This document shows, one piece after another, positions 7,930 through 16,518 of a DNA stretch of 64,000 nucleotides. The notes under the pieces are model-generated. The model was not told the origin of the DNA. It saw only the letters and a list, made by a program, of their open reading frames with translations, and did not search any database. The DNA comes from Draconibacterium halophilum (lineage in GTDB: Bacteria > Bacteroidota > Bacteroidia > Bacteroidales > Prolixibacteraceae). The stretch lies in assembly GCF_010448835.1 (NCBI RefSeq), contig NZ_CP048409.1, positions 4,443,501-4,507,500 on the forward strand, written 5' to 3'. Every line of letters starts with the position of its first letter. Within the stretch, counting starts at the first letter, position 1. The translations under genes were made by a program, and so were the position numbers.

Positions 7930-8682
7930 TTACCTTCTTTTTGCTATTACCTGATCTTTATATTTTAAACTGATCGTTTTATACTTGTTCCAATTATTCT
8001 TTGCCATAATCTGTTTGTAAAAAGCTTTCATATTCCGGAGTTTCTGCGGGTAATTCTCCAGGCTACCAAACTCAATAGTATGATCGCCAATCAAAGGAAT
8101 CAAAATCACATCGCCATCTTTTTGCACATGAATTTGCTCAATTTGTGCATTCCAGAATTCATCTTCTTCAATCGCTAACACACAAGATAAAAGCGTTTCT
8201 TTTGCGAACTCTTCGCTTATATCTCCGGTAACTACCAACACATTGGCCGCGTAATTTGTCGAAACGGGAATTTTGCCTCCAAACTCATCGAGGTAATAAT
8301 TTCCTTTGTCAGAAAAAATGCGCACAACCGGTTTCCGATGTTCCAGATTAATTGCCAGTACTCCTTTAAATGTGGCGCTATCAGTGCGTGTAACTACTTT
8401 ATAAACCTCAGCATTCAATATTGCCTCGTGTTTTTCAATCGCCTGTTCAATTTGCACCGTATTAATGCTGTCTAAATCCTTCCCGATTATGTCTTTATCA
8501 AGCGATTTTACCAGGTTCACCAGCTCCAACCGATCCACCTTAATTACTTCCTCCGGATCGTAATTTATCTCAATATCGTTGCAATTGGCATGTTTATACT
8601 CCAGCGAAGTAAACGCCAATGTTACTAGCAGAAACACCAGCAACACCAATAAACTGCCTATTTTTGCAAACTTCTTTATCAT
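7930..8682 (-). CDS. ftsQ: Cell division protein FtsQ
   Basis: A 250-residue bitopic protein with a short cytoplasmic N-terminus, one membrane helix (about 8-28, LLVLLVFLLVTLAF) and a periplasmic part carrying a POTRA-like region and the beta domain. Sequence identity across FtsQ proteins is low; the assignment rests on topology, length and position between murC and ftsA. It links cytoplasmic and periplasmic divisome parts through FtsL/FtsB-type partners. Its start overlaps the end of murC by 4 bp (ATGA), suggesting translational coupling. Confidence 0.9.
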   Translation of the reverse strand: MIKKFAKIGSLLVLLVFLLVTLAFTSLEYKHANCNDIEINYDPEEVIKVDRLELVNLVKSLDKDIIGKDLDSINTVQIEQAIEKHEAILNAEVYKVVTRTDSATFKGVLAINLEHRKPVVRIFSDKGNYYLDEFGGKIPVSTNYAANVLVVTGDISEEFAKETLLSCVLAIEEDEFWNAQIEQIHVQKDGDVILIPLIGDHTIEFGSLENYPQKLRNMKAFYKQIMAKNNWNKYKTISLKYKDQVIAKRR

Positions 8683-10067
8683 TTTTCTTTACTCTCCAAT
8701 AATTCGATTACACTTTCAACCATCCGGTCGATATCACCGGCACCCATTGTTAATACGACTTCATTTCGGTCTGATTTTAATATTTTCAATACTTCTTCTC
8801 GCTCGGCCAACATTCGGTTTTCCAGCTTCATTTGTTTATAAATGATAGCGGAAGAAACACCCGGAATCGGTTCTTCACGTGCAGGGTAAAGTGGAATAAG
8901 AATGGCTTTATCCAACAAATCCAGACTATGTGCAAACTCTGCGGAAAAATCTTTGGTGCGCGAATACAGGTGAGGCTGAAAAATACCGGTCACCTTTTTA
9001 TCAGGAAACAATGCCTTAACCGAAGATATAAATGCTTTCAGTTCCTCGGGGTGGTGTGCATAATCGTCGATATAAATTTTCTGTTCCGAGCGGTAGCGAA
9101 TATCAAAACGACGGGCTACACCTTCGTAATCTTCAATCCCTGCTTTAATAGCATTTGCCGAGGCACCTGCCAGCCACGCCAAAGCACTGGCGCCGACTGT
9201 GTTCTCCACATTTACCAGCCCCGGATAATTCATTTTACAGTTGGTAATTATTCCTCCCGGAGTTTTTAAATCGAAAGTATAAAAACCAGAATCCGTATTC
9301 AGTTGTATATTCATCGTTGCAAAATCTGTTTTGCCCTTTAACGAATAGGTATAAACTTTTGCCGCCGTTTTCGAAGTATCAAGTTCTACCCCTTCTTTTA
9401 CCACCAGGCTTCCGTTGGGTCTGATCTGCGAAATAAACTTCTCAAACGACTCAACTATCTTTTCTTTTTCGCCATAAATATCCAGATGATCGGCATCAAC
9501 AGAAGTAACCAGCGCCAATTGCGGTTTCAGGTGCAGGAACGAACGATCAAATTCATCTGCTTCAGCAACAATCCATGGCGAATCATTTTCGGGAAGAACC
9601 AAATTACTTCTGAAATTTTTCGAGATACCACCTAGAAATGCACCACATCCCTGTTCTGTTTTGCTCAGAATATTAGTGACAATAGTACTTGTTGTTGTTT
9701 TGCCATGTGTGCCGGCCACTGCAATTCCCTTATGTTCGTTGCAAATCATACCGAGAACTTTGGCTCGTTTAAACAAACCAATTGGCTGACTTTTAAACCA
9801 GTTCAATTCTTGATGTTCGTCGGGCAAAGCCGGTGTATAAACAGCAATCGTTTCTGCCGGATTCCATTTCGACGGTATGTTTCTAATATCGTCGTCAAAA
9901 TGCACATCAATCCCTTCTTTCTGAAGTGCATCAGTCAACGCTGTTGGTGTACGATCGTACCCTGCCACATTGCGTCCCGAGAATTTAAAAAAACGGGCCA
10001 ATGCACTCATCCCAATTCCTCCAATTCCGAGGAAGTACACATTTTTTATTTTCTGAATGTTGTCCAT
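8679..10067 (-). CDS. murC: UDP-N-acetylmuramate--L-alanine ligase MurC
   Basis: A 462-residue Mur ligase that adds L-Ala to UDP-MurNAc using ATP, the first peptide step of peptidoglycan precursor synthesis. The N-terminal nucleotide-binding domain begins with FLGIGGIGMSALARF (13-27). The central ATP site is VAGTHGKTTTSTI (about 117-129), and the C-terminal domain carries DDYAHHPEEL. It sits 4 bp after murG and overlaps ftsQ. It appears complete, unlike murG next to it. Confidence 0.97.
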   Translation of the reverse strand: MDNIQKIKNVYFLGIGGIGMSALARFFKFSGRNVAGYDRTPTALTDALQKEGIDVHFDDDIRNIPSKWNPAETIAVYTPALPDEHQELNWFKSQPIGLFKRAKVLGMICNEHKGIAVAGTHGKTTTSTIVTNILSKTEQGCGAFLGGISKNFRSNLVLPENDSPWIVAEADEFDRSFLHLKPQLALVTSVDADHLDIYGEKEKIVESFEKFISQIRPNGSLVVKEGVELDTSKTAAKVYTYSLKGKTDFATMNIQLNTDSGFYTFDLKTPGGIITNCKMNYPGLVNVENTVGASALAWLAGASANAIKAGIEDYEGVARRFDIRYRSEQKIYIDDYAHHPEELKAFISSVKALFPDKKVTGIFQPHLYSRTKDFSAEFAHSLDLLDKAILIPLYPAREEPIPGVSSAIIYKQMKLENRMLAEREEVLKILKSDRNEVVLTMGAGDIDRMVESVIELLESKEK

Positions 10068-10071
10068 TCGT

Positions 10072-11186
10072 TTATTGTCTCACTAATTTTTCAACTTCAT
10101 CAACTATTTGTTTGGTAGCGTTTGGCTTAGCCAACCCTTTACTATTTATTGCCAACACGTTGCAACGATCTTTATCGTTAACCACCTCAAAAGCCAGGGG
10201 AAATAATTTCTCATTAATCTCATCATCCCGCACCATTAAAGCAGCATCTTGCTCCACCAAAGCCATCGCATTTTTTGTTTGATGATCTTCCGAAACATTT
10301 GGCGACGGCACCAATAACGACGCCTTACCAACCAAACACAATTCTGAAATGGTTCCTGCTCCTGCTCTCGAAATCACCAAATCAGCCACTTCGTATGCAA
10401 AATCCATACGTGATATAAACTTATGGATCTGCAGGTTTTTCGGTTTTGATCGTTTGAGTTCCTCCTGAATTTTATCAAAATAATACGCTCCGGTTTGCCA
10501 GACCACCTGAACACCTGAAGCGGCAATTTCTTTACTATTTTTAGCACCGCCTGATTTATTGAACGTGCACCAAGACTACCGCCAACAATTAAAATAACCT
10601 TATCAGCTTCTTTTAATTCGAAAAATTTCAGCGCTGCCTTTCTGTTTTGTTTCTCAATCAGATTTTGACGCACAGGGTTTCCTGTAAAAACAAGCTTTTC
10701 TTTCGGAAAGTATCGTTCCATCTTATCGTAAGCCACACAAATAGAATTCACCTTTTTGCTCAGCAGTTTATTGGTGATTCCGGCATACGAGTTTTGTTCC
10801 TGAATTAAACAGGGCACCTTATTTCGTGCAGCCGCCCGTAACATCGGGCCACTGGCATAACCACCAACTCCAATCGCCACTTCAGGATGATAATCGGCCA
10901 CAATTAGTTTAGCAAGCCTCGCACTTTGCCTAAGCTTTTTGATGAACGTAAACATTTTCATGCTTGGTTTTCGCGGAAATCCCATCACCGGCAAACCAAT
11001 AATTTTATAACCGGCGGCAGGTACTTTTTCCATTTCCATACGATCCTCAGCGCCAACAAATAAAATATCGGCGTCAGGATTGCGCTTTTTAATTTCGTTG
11101 GCAATGGCCAATGCCGGGAAAATATGTCCTCCGGTACCACCTCCACTTATTATAACTCTATTTATCTTTTGTTTCATCTTTCGCAA
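10072..11186 (-). CDS. murG: MurG glycosyltransferase, interrupted by a one-base frameshift
   Basis: MurG transfers GlcNAc from UDP-GlcNAc to lipid I at the inner face of the membrane, giving lipid II. The first frame (10374-11186) holds the N-terminal domain with SGGGTGGHIFPALAIA (about 14-29) and GNPVRQNLIE. The second (from about 10540 to 10072) holds the UDP-GlcNAc-binding domain with VISRAGAGTISEL and PSPNVSEDHQTKNA. They join into one normal-sized protein of about 371 residues if one T is added to the T5 run at 10538-10542. Translation as printed ends in a non-MurG tail. As murG is essential, a missing base in the sequence is the simplest reading. ATG at 11177 is an alternative start. 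Confidence 0.9.
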
Positions 11187-11241
11187 TTTTTATATTCCCC
11201 ATTTCCGGGTGAGATAAAAATCATTTATTCTCCAGTGTTAC

Positions 11242-12462
11242 TCAATTGACTGTTTCATTTTCTATTTCGTAATCTTCATCCGGCGCTTTTACCATAATCG
11301 GTTGCTCGGCAACCTCTTTGTTTTGCTGATTTTGATGACTCACGCTAAGTATCAATCCAAAAGCCATTGAAGTAAACAGCAGCGATGTTCCTCCGAGACT
11401 TATCCACGGCAGCGGCTGACCGGTAACCGGTAACGCTCCGCTTGAAACGCCTATATTTATCATGGCCTGAAAAACCAGCACCAATGTTAGCCCAATTACC
11501 ATAAAAGCCGGGAAAGTCCGGGTGGCTCGTCTGACAATGACCACTCCCCTGAAAAAGAAAATCAGGAAAAGCATGATTACCGCAATACCTCCCAACAAAC
11601 CATATTCTTCAACGATTATGGCAAAAATAAAATCGTTATATGCAGCGGCCATATAATTACTTACATCGGAATGGCCGGGACCTTTTCCTAATATTCCTCC
11701 GGAATAAATGGCTAGTTTTGCATAATCGGCCTGGGTAATTCCCTGCGATGCTTCGGGTGGCGGTGGATTTATAAACCGTTCAATTCGCCCCTTTATGGTA
11801 TGCACACGGCCAACACTATCCGGCAAAAGATCGGCAGTAAAGTAAATTGTTACCACCAAAGCAATCCCTATACCTACAAGCGAAAACAAATATTTTAATG
11901 GAATCCGGCCACAAAACATCATGGTCATAATTGTTGCGAAAAGCAATGCCGAGGTTGAGAAATCGGATATAAAAATCAAACCACAAACAATAGCCGTATA
12001 AAAAATTATCTTCTTAAATGCTTCCCACAAATCACCTTTTGTTTTTTGGCGTTTCCCTAAAATCTTAGCTGAAAACAACACCAATGAAATCTTTGCCATT
12101 TCAGCCGGTTGGAAAGTTGCTCCCCAAAAATTAAGCGTACGTCCGCTGACAGAAACAAACTGTGTTCCGCGCATCAGCACTGAAAAAACCAAAAATCCGA
12201 TGCTCGCCAGTAAAGCCCACCACGCGAGCTTTGAATACAATTTTATGGGCAACACATTTACCATTACAAGAATAACGGCAATTCCGGCACCCAAAAATCC
12301 TACCTGCCGAAACAAGTATTTCAAGGTATTCCCGGAGGCCACACGATAAGCCAATGCACCTGTTGAACTGTACACAATTAGCAGCGACAAAACCGATAAA
12401 AGCATCAGCACCATCCAAAGCACGCGGTCGCCCTTAAATAATTTCAGAATGGAATGTTGCAT
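11242..12462 (-). CDS. ftsW: SEDS peptidoglycan polymerase FtsW
   Basis: A 406-residue polytopic protein with about ten membrane helices, of the SEDS family (FtsW/RodA), which polymerises lipid II into septal glycan together with FtsI. The family C-terminal motif is clear (GQPLPWISLGGTSLL, about 350-364), as is the extracytoplasmic loop with a Pro-rich INPPPPEASQG (about 230-240). Its place between murD and murG identifies it as FtsW and not RodA. The start shares one base with the murD stop. The cytoplasmic tail (about 380-406) is acidic. Confidence 0.96.
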   Translation of the reverse strand: MQHSILKLFKGDRVLWMVLMLLSVLSLLIVYSSTGALAYRVASGNTLKYLFRQVGFLGAGIAVILVMVNVLPIKLYSKLAWWALLASIGFLVFSVLMRGTQFVSVSGRTLNFWGATFQPAEMAKISLVLFSAKILGKRQKTKGDLWEAFKKIIFYTAIVCGLIFISDFSTSALLFATIMTMMFCGRIPLKYLFSLVGIGIALVVTIYFTADLLPDSVGRVHTIKGRIERFINPPPPEASQGITQADYAKLAIYSGGILGKGPGHSDVSNYMAAAYNDFIFAIIVEEYGLLGGIAVIMLFLIFFFRGVVIVRRATRTFPAFMVIGLTLVLVFQAMINIGVSSGALPVTGQPLPWISLGGTSLLFTSMAFGLILSVSHQNQQNKEVAEQPIMVKAPDEDYEIENETVN

Positions 12463-13799
12463 TACAAATTCCTTACTTCTTTTTTAAATTGATTTCCTCT
12501 GTCTTCGTAATTTTCAAACAAATCAAAACTTGCACACGCCGGCGATAAAAGTACGGTGTCGCCATTTCGTGCAAGGTAGTAAGCTGCTTTCACAGCCTCT
12601 TCCATGCTGGATGCGTCTACAATATCGGCAACACAATCGCCAAAAGCTTCGTGCAGCTTGGCAGTGTTTTTTCCCAGACAAACAATGGCTTTCACCTTAT
12701 TTGTTACAAGGCCTTGCAACATGGTATAATCGTTGCCTTTGTCTACACCACCGGCAATCCAAATCACCGGTTTGTGCACACTTTCCAACGCATACCACGA
12801 TGAATTTACGTTCGTTGCTTTCGAGTCATTAATAAACTCAATTCCATGAACCTTAAGAAAGCGCTCCAAACGGTGCTCAACACCTGTAAAGTCAGAAAGA
12901 CTTTCTCTCAACTGTTCATCCCTGATTTTTAACACCTTGCTTGCAATGCCTGCGGCCATGCTGTTGTAGGTATTGTGTTTCCCTTGTAACGATAAATCCA
13001 ATATCGACATGTTGAATTGATTTTTATTAAAGTTGATAATTATCCGATTGTCTCTCACTCCTGCTCCAGGCCCGGCAGCCTCTTCCAACCCAAAAGGAAG
13101 TTGAGCAGCTTTTATCTCTCTTTTATTTATTTCTTTTTGAATCACTTCGTCGTCGGCACAATAAACGAAGTAGTCGGTTGCGGTTTGATTTTGAAGAATC
13201 CTGAATTTTGAATCGGTGTAGTTTTGCATATCGTAGCCGTATCGATCGAGATGATCAGGCGTGATGTTCATCAACACAGCCACATCTGCTTTAAAATCGT
13301 ACATTCCATCCAACTGAAAGCTGCTTAACTCGATTACATACACATCAAAATCTTCTTCGGCCACCTGCCACGCAAAACTTTTCCCAACGTTTCCTGCCAG
13401 TCCAACATTCAGTCCTGCTTTTTGCAAAATATGATAAGTCAGCAAAGTGGTTGTTGTTTTGCCGTTGCTTCCGGTAATACAAATGGTTTTTGCCGACGAA
13501 AAACGACCACCAAATTCAATTTCCGAAACTACAGGAGTACCTTGCTCTTTTAGTTGTTTTACCAGCGGTGCTGTTTCGGGAATTCCCGGACTTTTTACGA
13601 CCAACTCAGCACTTAAGATTTTCTCTTCCGAATGATGGCCTTCTTCAAAATCGATTTTATTATTTGAAAGAACGTCTTTGTATTTCTGCTTAATCTTTCC
13701 AAGGTCAGACACAAATACATGGTATCCTTTTTTTTGTGCAAGAATGGCTGCTCCAACTCCGCTTTCGCCTGCTCCTAATATGGCTACCAATCCTTTCAC
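12462..13799 (-). CDS. murD: UDP-N-acetylmuramoyl-L-alanine--D-glutamate ligase MurD
   Basis: A 445-residue Mur ligase that adds D-Glu to UDP-MurNAc-L-Ala in the cytoplasm. Its N-terminal Rossmann-like domain begins LVAILGAGESGVGAAIL (3-19). The ATP-binding motif CITGSNGKTTTTLLTY (about 110-125) and the C-terminal FINDSKATN and LLSPACASFD motifs are typical of MurD. It directly follows mraY, with no gap, and overlaps ftsW by one base, so it is part of the tightly packed cluster. Confidence 0.97.
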   Translation of the reverse strand: MKGLVAILGAGESGVGAAILAQKKGYHVFVSDLGKIKQKYKDVLSNNKIDFEEGHHSEEKILSAELVVKSPGIPETAPLVKQLKEQGTPVVSEIEFGGRFSSAKTICITGSNGKTTTTLLTYHILQKAGLNVGLAGNVGKSFAWQVAEEDFDVYVIELSSFQLDGMYDFKADVAVLMNITPDHLDRYGYDMQNYTDSKFRILQNQTATDYFVYCADDEVIQKEINKREIKAAQLPFGLEEAAGPGAGVRDNRIIINFNKNQFNMSILDLSLQGKHNTYNSMAAGIASKVLKIRDEQLRESLSDFTGVEHRLERFLKVHGIEFINDSKATNVNSSWYALESVHKPVIWIAGGVDKGNDYTMLQGLVTNKVKAIVCLGKNTAKLHEAFGDCVADIVDASSMEEAVKAAYYLARNGDTVLLSPACASFDLFENYEDRGNQFKKEVRNL

Positions 13800-15050
13800 C
13801 TATCTCATTTTTAATGTTGCTATTGTTATCACTGCCAGAATAATTCCGACAATCCAAAAGCGTGTTACAATTTTTGGTTCAGGGAAACCTTTTTTCTGAA
13901 AATGGTGGTGAATCGGACTCATTAAAAACACCCTGCGTCCTTCGCCATATTTTTGTTTGGTGTACTTAAACCAGAACACCTGAATAACCACCGACAGATT
14001 TTCTAACAGGAAAATTCCACACAGCAACGGAATCAAAATTTCTTTGCGGATAATAACGGCAAACACAGCCAGAATTCCACCCAGTGCCAGACTTCCGGTG
14101 TCGCCCATAAATACTTGTGCCGGAAATGAGTTGTACCATAAAAAGCCAACTGTAGCCCCGATAAATGCGGCAATAAAAACGGTCAATTCACCGGTGTTCG
14201 GAATGTACATGATATTCAGGTAATCGGAATAAATTACGTTACCACTTACATACGCCAGAATGCCCAGCGTAGCACCACTTATCGCCGACGTACCGGTTGC
14301 CAGCCCGTCAATTCCATCGGTAAGGTTGGCCGCATTAGAAACGGCTGTAATGATCAAAATAATGGCAAAGGCATAAACCAGCCATTTCAACCAACCGGCG
14401 GCATCACCGGCAAAAGCAACCAGCCATGCATAATCAAATTCATTCTCTTTAATAAACGGGATGGTTGTTTTGGTAGACTTAACATCTTCCATTACAAATT
14501 GTGTTGTCGTCTCCCCGGTAGCGGGATCAATAACTTCTTCTGTCAAGCTAATTCCGTTCTCATCACTTAAATGCTCACGAACTTTTACATCCTCACTAAT
14601 AAATAATGTAGCGGCCACAAAAAGTCCCAAACTTACCTGACCTAATATTTTGAATTTACCTGCTAATCCTTCTTTATTTTTTTTGAATACCTTGATATAA
14701 TCGTCGACAAAACCGATCAGTCCCAAAAATATAGTGGTGATCAGCATTAAAAGGATGTAGATATTATCGAGGCGGGCAAAAAGTAAGGTTGGAATGATAA
14801 TGGCCATCAATATAATAATTCCACCCATTGTTGGCGTTCCCTGCTTTTGCATTTGTCCTTCCAGACCAAGATCGCGCACCTCATCGCCAATTTGCTTGCG
14901 CTGCAAAATGCGAATCACCCTTTTTCCAAAAATCGTAGTAATAAACAACGATAGAATGATGGCTGCTGCTGAGCGAAATGAAATACCCGGCAACATTCCA
15001 ATTCCCGGAATATCGTGTCCTGCTAAAATTTCGTATAGCCAGTAAAACAT
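13800..15050 (-). CDS. mraY: Phospho-N-acetylmuramoyl-pentapeptide transferase MraY
   Basis: A 416-residue integral membrane enzyme that makes lipid I from UDP-MurNAc-pentapeptide and undecaprenyl phosphate. Catalytic motifs are present: FVDDYIK (about 112-118), TDGIDGLATG (about 244-253), GDTGSLALGG and SPIHHHFQKKG near the end. Compared with E. coli MraY (360 residues) it has an extra hydrophilic segment of roughly 55 residues after the fourth helix (about 147-205). I recall such inserts in Bacteroidota MraY. It lies between murE and murD. Confidence 0.97.
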   Translation of the reverse strand: MFYWLYEILAGHDIPGIGMLPGISFRSAAAIILSLFITTIFGKRVIRILQRKQIGDEVRDLGLEGQMQKQGTPTMGGIIILMAIIIPTLLFARLDNIYILLMLITTIFLGLIGFVDDYIKVFKKNKEGLAGKFKILGQVSLGLFVAATLFISEDVKVREHLSDENGISLTEEVIDPATGETTTQFVMEDVKSTKTTIPFIKENEFDYAWLVAFAGDAAGWLKWLVYAFAIILIITAVSNAANLTDGIDGLATGTSAISGATLGILAYVSGNVIYSDYLNIMYIPNTGELTVFIAAFIGATVGFLWYNSFPAQVFMGDTGSLALGGILAVFAVIIRKEILIPLLCGIFLLENLSVVIQVFWFKYTKQKYGEGRRVFLMSPIHHHFQKKGFPEPKIVTRFWIVGIILAVITIATLKMR

Positions 15051-15059
15051 ATCTTGTTT

Positions 15060-16517
15060 TTAATTTTTTAGTCCAAAACAGTTTTTCACTTCTTCTCTGT
15101 CATCAAAATGATGCTTCACACCATTTACTTCCTGGTAATCTTCGTGTCCTTTTCCGGCAATGAGAATAATATCACCGGGCTGTGCCAGCATCACCGCTGT
15201 TTTTATTGCATCACGGCGGCTCACAATCGACACCACTTTGTTTTTATATTGCGGCTCAACGCCGGCTTCCATGTCTTTTATAATTTCTTCCGGATCTTCA
15301 CTTCGTGGATTATCCGAAGTAAGAATCACCTTGTCGCTGGCAGCCAAAGCTTCTTGCGCCATTTCGGGGCGTTTTGTTTTGTCGCGGTCGCCACCGGCAC
15401 CAACAACAGTAATCACCTGTTCATTTCTTGTTCTTATTTCTGAAATTGCTTCCAACACATTTTTTAATGCATCGGGCGTGTGGGCATAATCAACGATAGC
15501 ATATTTGCCATCTTCACTTCTAATGGTTTCAAAACGGCCCTGTACCGATTGTAAATCGCTAATAATAGTTAACACTTCGTTTTTATCCTGCTCCAATTCA
15601 ACGGCAGTGGCGTAAACAGCCAATAGATTTGACGCGTTGAACAAGCCAACAAAACGAGTCCAGATTTCCTGCTCATCCATACTCAGCAACATTCCGTCGA
15701 AATGACTTTCAATTACCTTGCAACGGTAATCGGCCATGGTACGATTGGAATAAGTGAGCTTCCGCGCTTGCGTATTTTGCAACATTACCAAGCCGTTTTT
15801 ATCGTCGGCGTTTACAAGTGCAAAAGCATCTTCCGACAGCCCATCGAAAAAAGCCTTTTTGGCTTTTATGTATTCTGCAAAAGTTTTGTGATAATCAAGG
15901 TGGTCGTGCGTGATATTGGTAAAAATACCTCCGGCAAACTCAATGCCTGCAATTCGCTGCTGATGGATGGCATGCGAACTCACTTCCATAAAACAAAATT
16001 CGCATCCGGCGGCCACCATTTCAGCCATTAACTGCTGAATTTTTAAAGCATCAGGCGTGGTATGTGAAGCAACTTCTTCTTTCTCGTTTATTTTGTAAGA
16101 TATTGTTGAAAGCAAGCCAACATTGTAGCCCTGCATTCGGAAAAGTTTATGCAGTAAACTGGCAATACTGGTTTTCCCGTTTGTTCCGGTTACACCGACA
16201 ACTTTCATTTTTGATGACGGCAAACCATAAAAAGCAGCTGCAATTTCTCCTAAAATTTTATTGGAATCCTCAACCTGAACATAAGCGATCTCCGGTTTTA
16301 TTTCTTCCGGAAGATCTTCGCAAACAATTGTCGTGGCACCTTTTTCGATTGCAACACCAATAAAACGATGCCCGTCAACTGAAACACCTTTTTGTGCTGC
16401 AAACAAATAATCTGAGCTGATTTTTCTTGAATCAAATTGAATACCCACAACATCTTTATCGGTGTCACCGATGCATTCAATAATCCCTATATTTTCCAAT
16501 AACTCGTTTAGCTTCAT
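15060..16517 (-). CDS. murE: UDP-MurNAc-tripeptide synthetase MurE (meso-DAP adding)
   Basis: A 485-residue Mur ligase adding the third amino acid of the stem peptide. The ATP site is GVTGTNGKTSIASLLHKL (about 108-125). The substrate-selecting motif is DNPRSEDP (about 404-411); DNPR is the form found in enzymes that add meso-diaminopimelate and not lysine, so the cell wall is predicted to be of the DAP type. It is the correct length and lies between ftsI and mraY with 1 and 9 bp spacing. Confidence 0.97.
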   Translation of the reverse strand: MKLNELLENIGIIECIGDTDKDVVGIQFDSRKISSDYLFAAQKGVSVDGHRFIGVAIEKGATTIVCEDLPEEIKPEIAYVQVEDSNKILGEIAAAFYGLPSSKMKVVGVTGTNGKTSIASLLHKLFRMQGYNVGLLSTISYKINEKEEVASHTTPDALKIQQLMAEMVAAGCEFCFMEVSSHAIHQQRIAGIEFAGGIFTNITHDHLDYHKTFAEYIKAKKAFFDGLSEDAFALVNADDKNGLVMLQNTQARKLTYSNRTMADYRCKVIESHFDGMLLSMDEQEIWTRFVGLFNASNLLAVYATAVELEQDKNEVLTIISDLQSVQGRFETIRSEDGKYAIVDYAHTPDALKNVLEAISEIRTRNEQVITVVGAGGDRDKTKRPEMAQEALAASDKVILTSDNPRSEDPEEIIKDMEAGVEPQYKNKVVSIVSRRDAIKTAVMLAQPGDIILIAGKGHEDYQEVNGVKHHFDDREEVKNCFGLKN

Positions 16518-16518
16518 C

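Noticed and set aside
10530..10545. Programmed -1 frameshift in murG
   Set aside because: The A5 stretch in the coding strand is not a standard slippery heptamer in the reading frame, and two other genes nearby show the same kind of missing base.
10374..11186. murG as two separate genes
   Set aside because: The halves are complementary parts of one enzyme and rejoin with a single added base; no split MurG is known to me.
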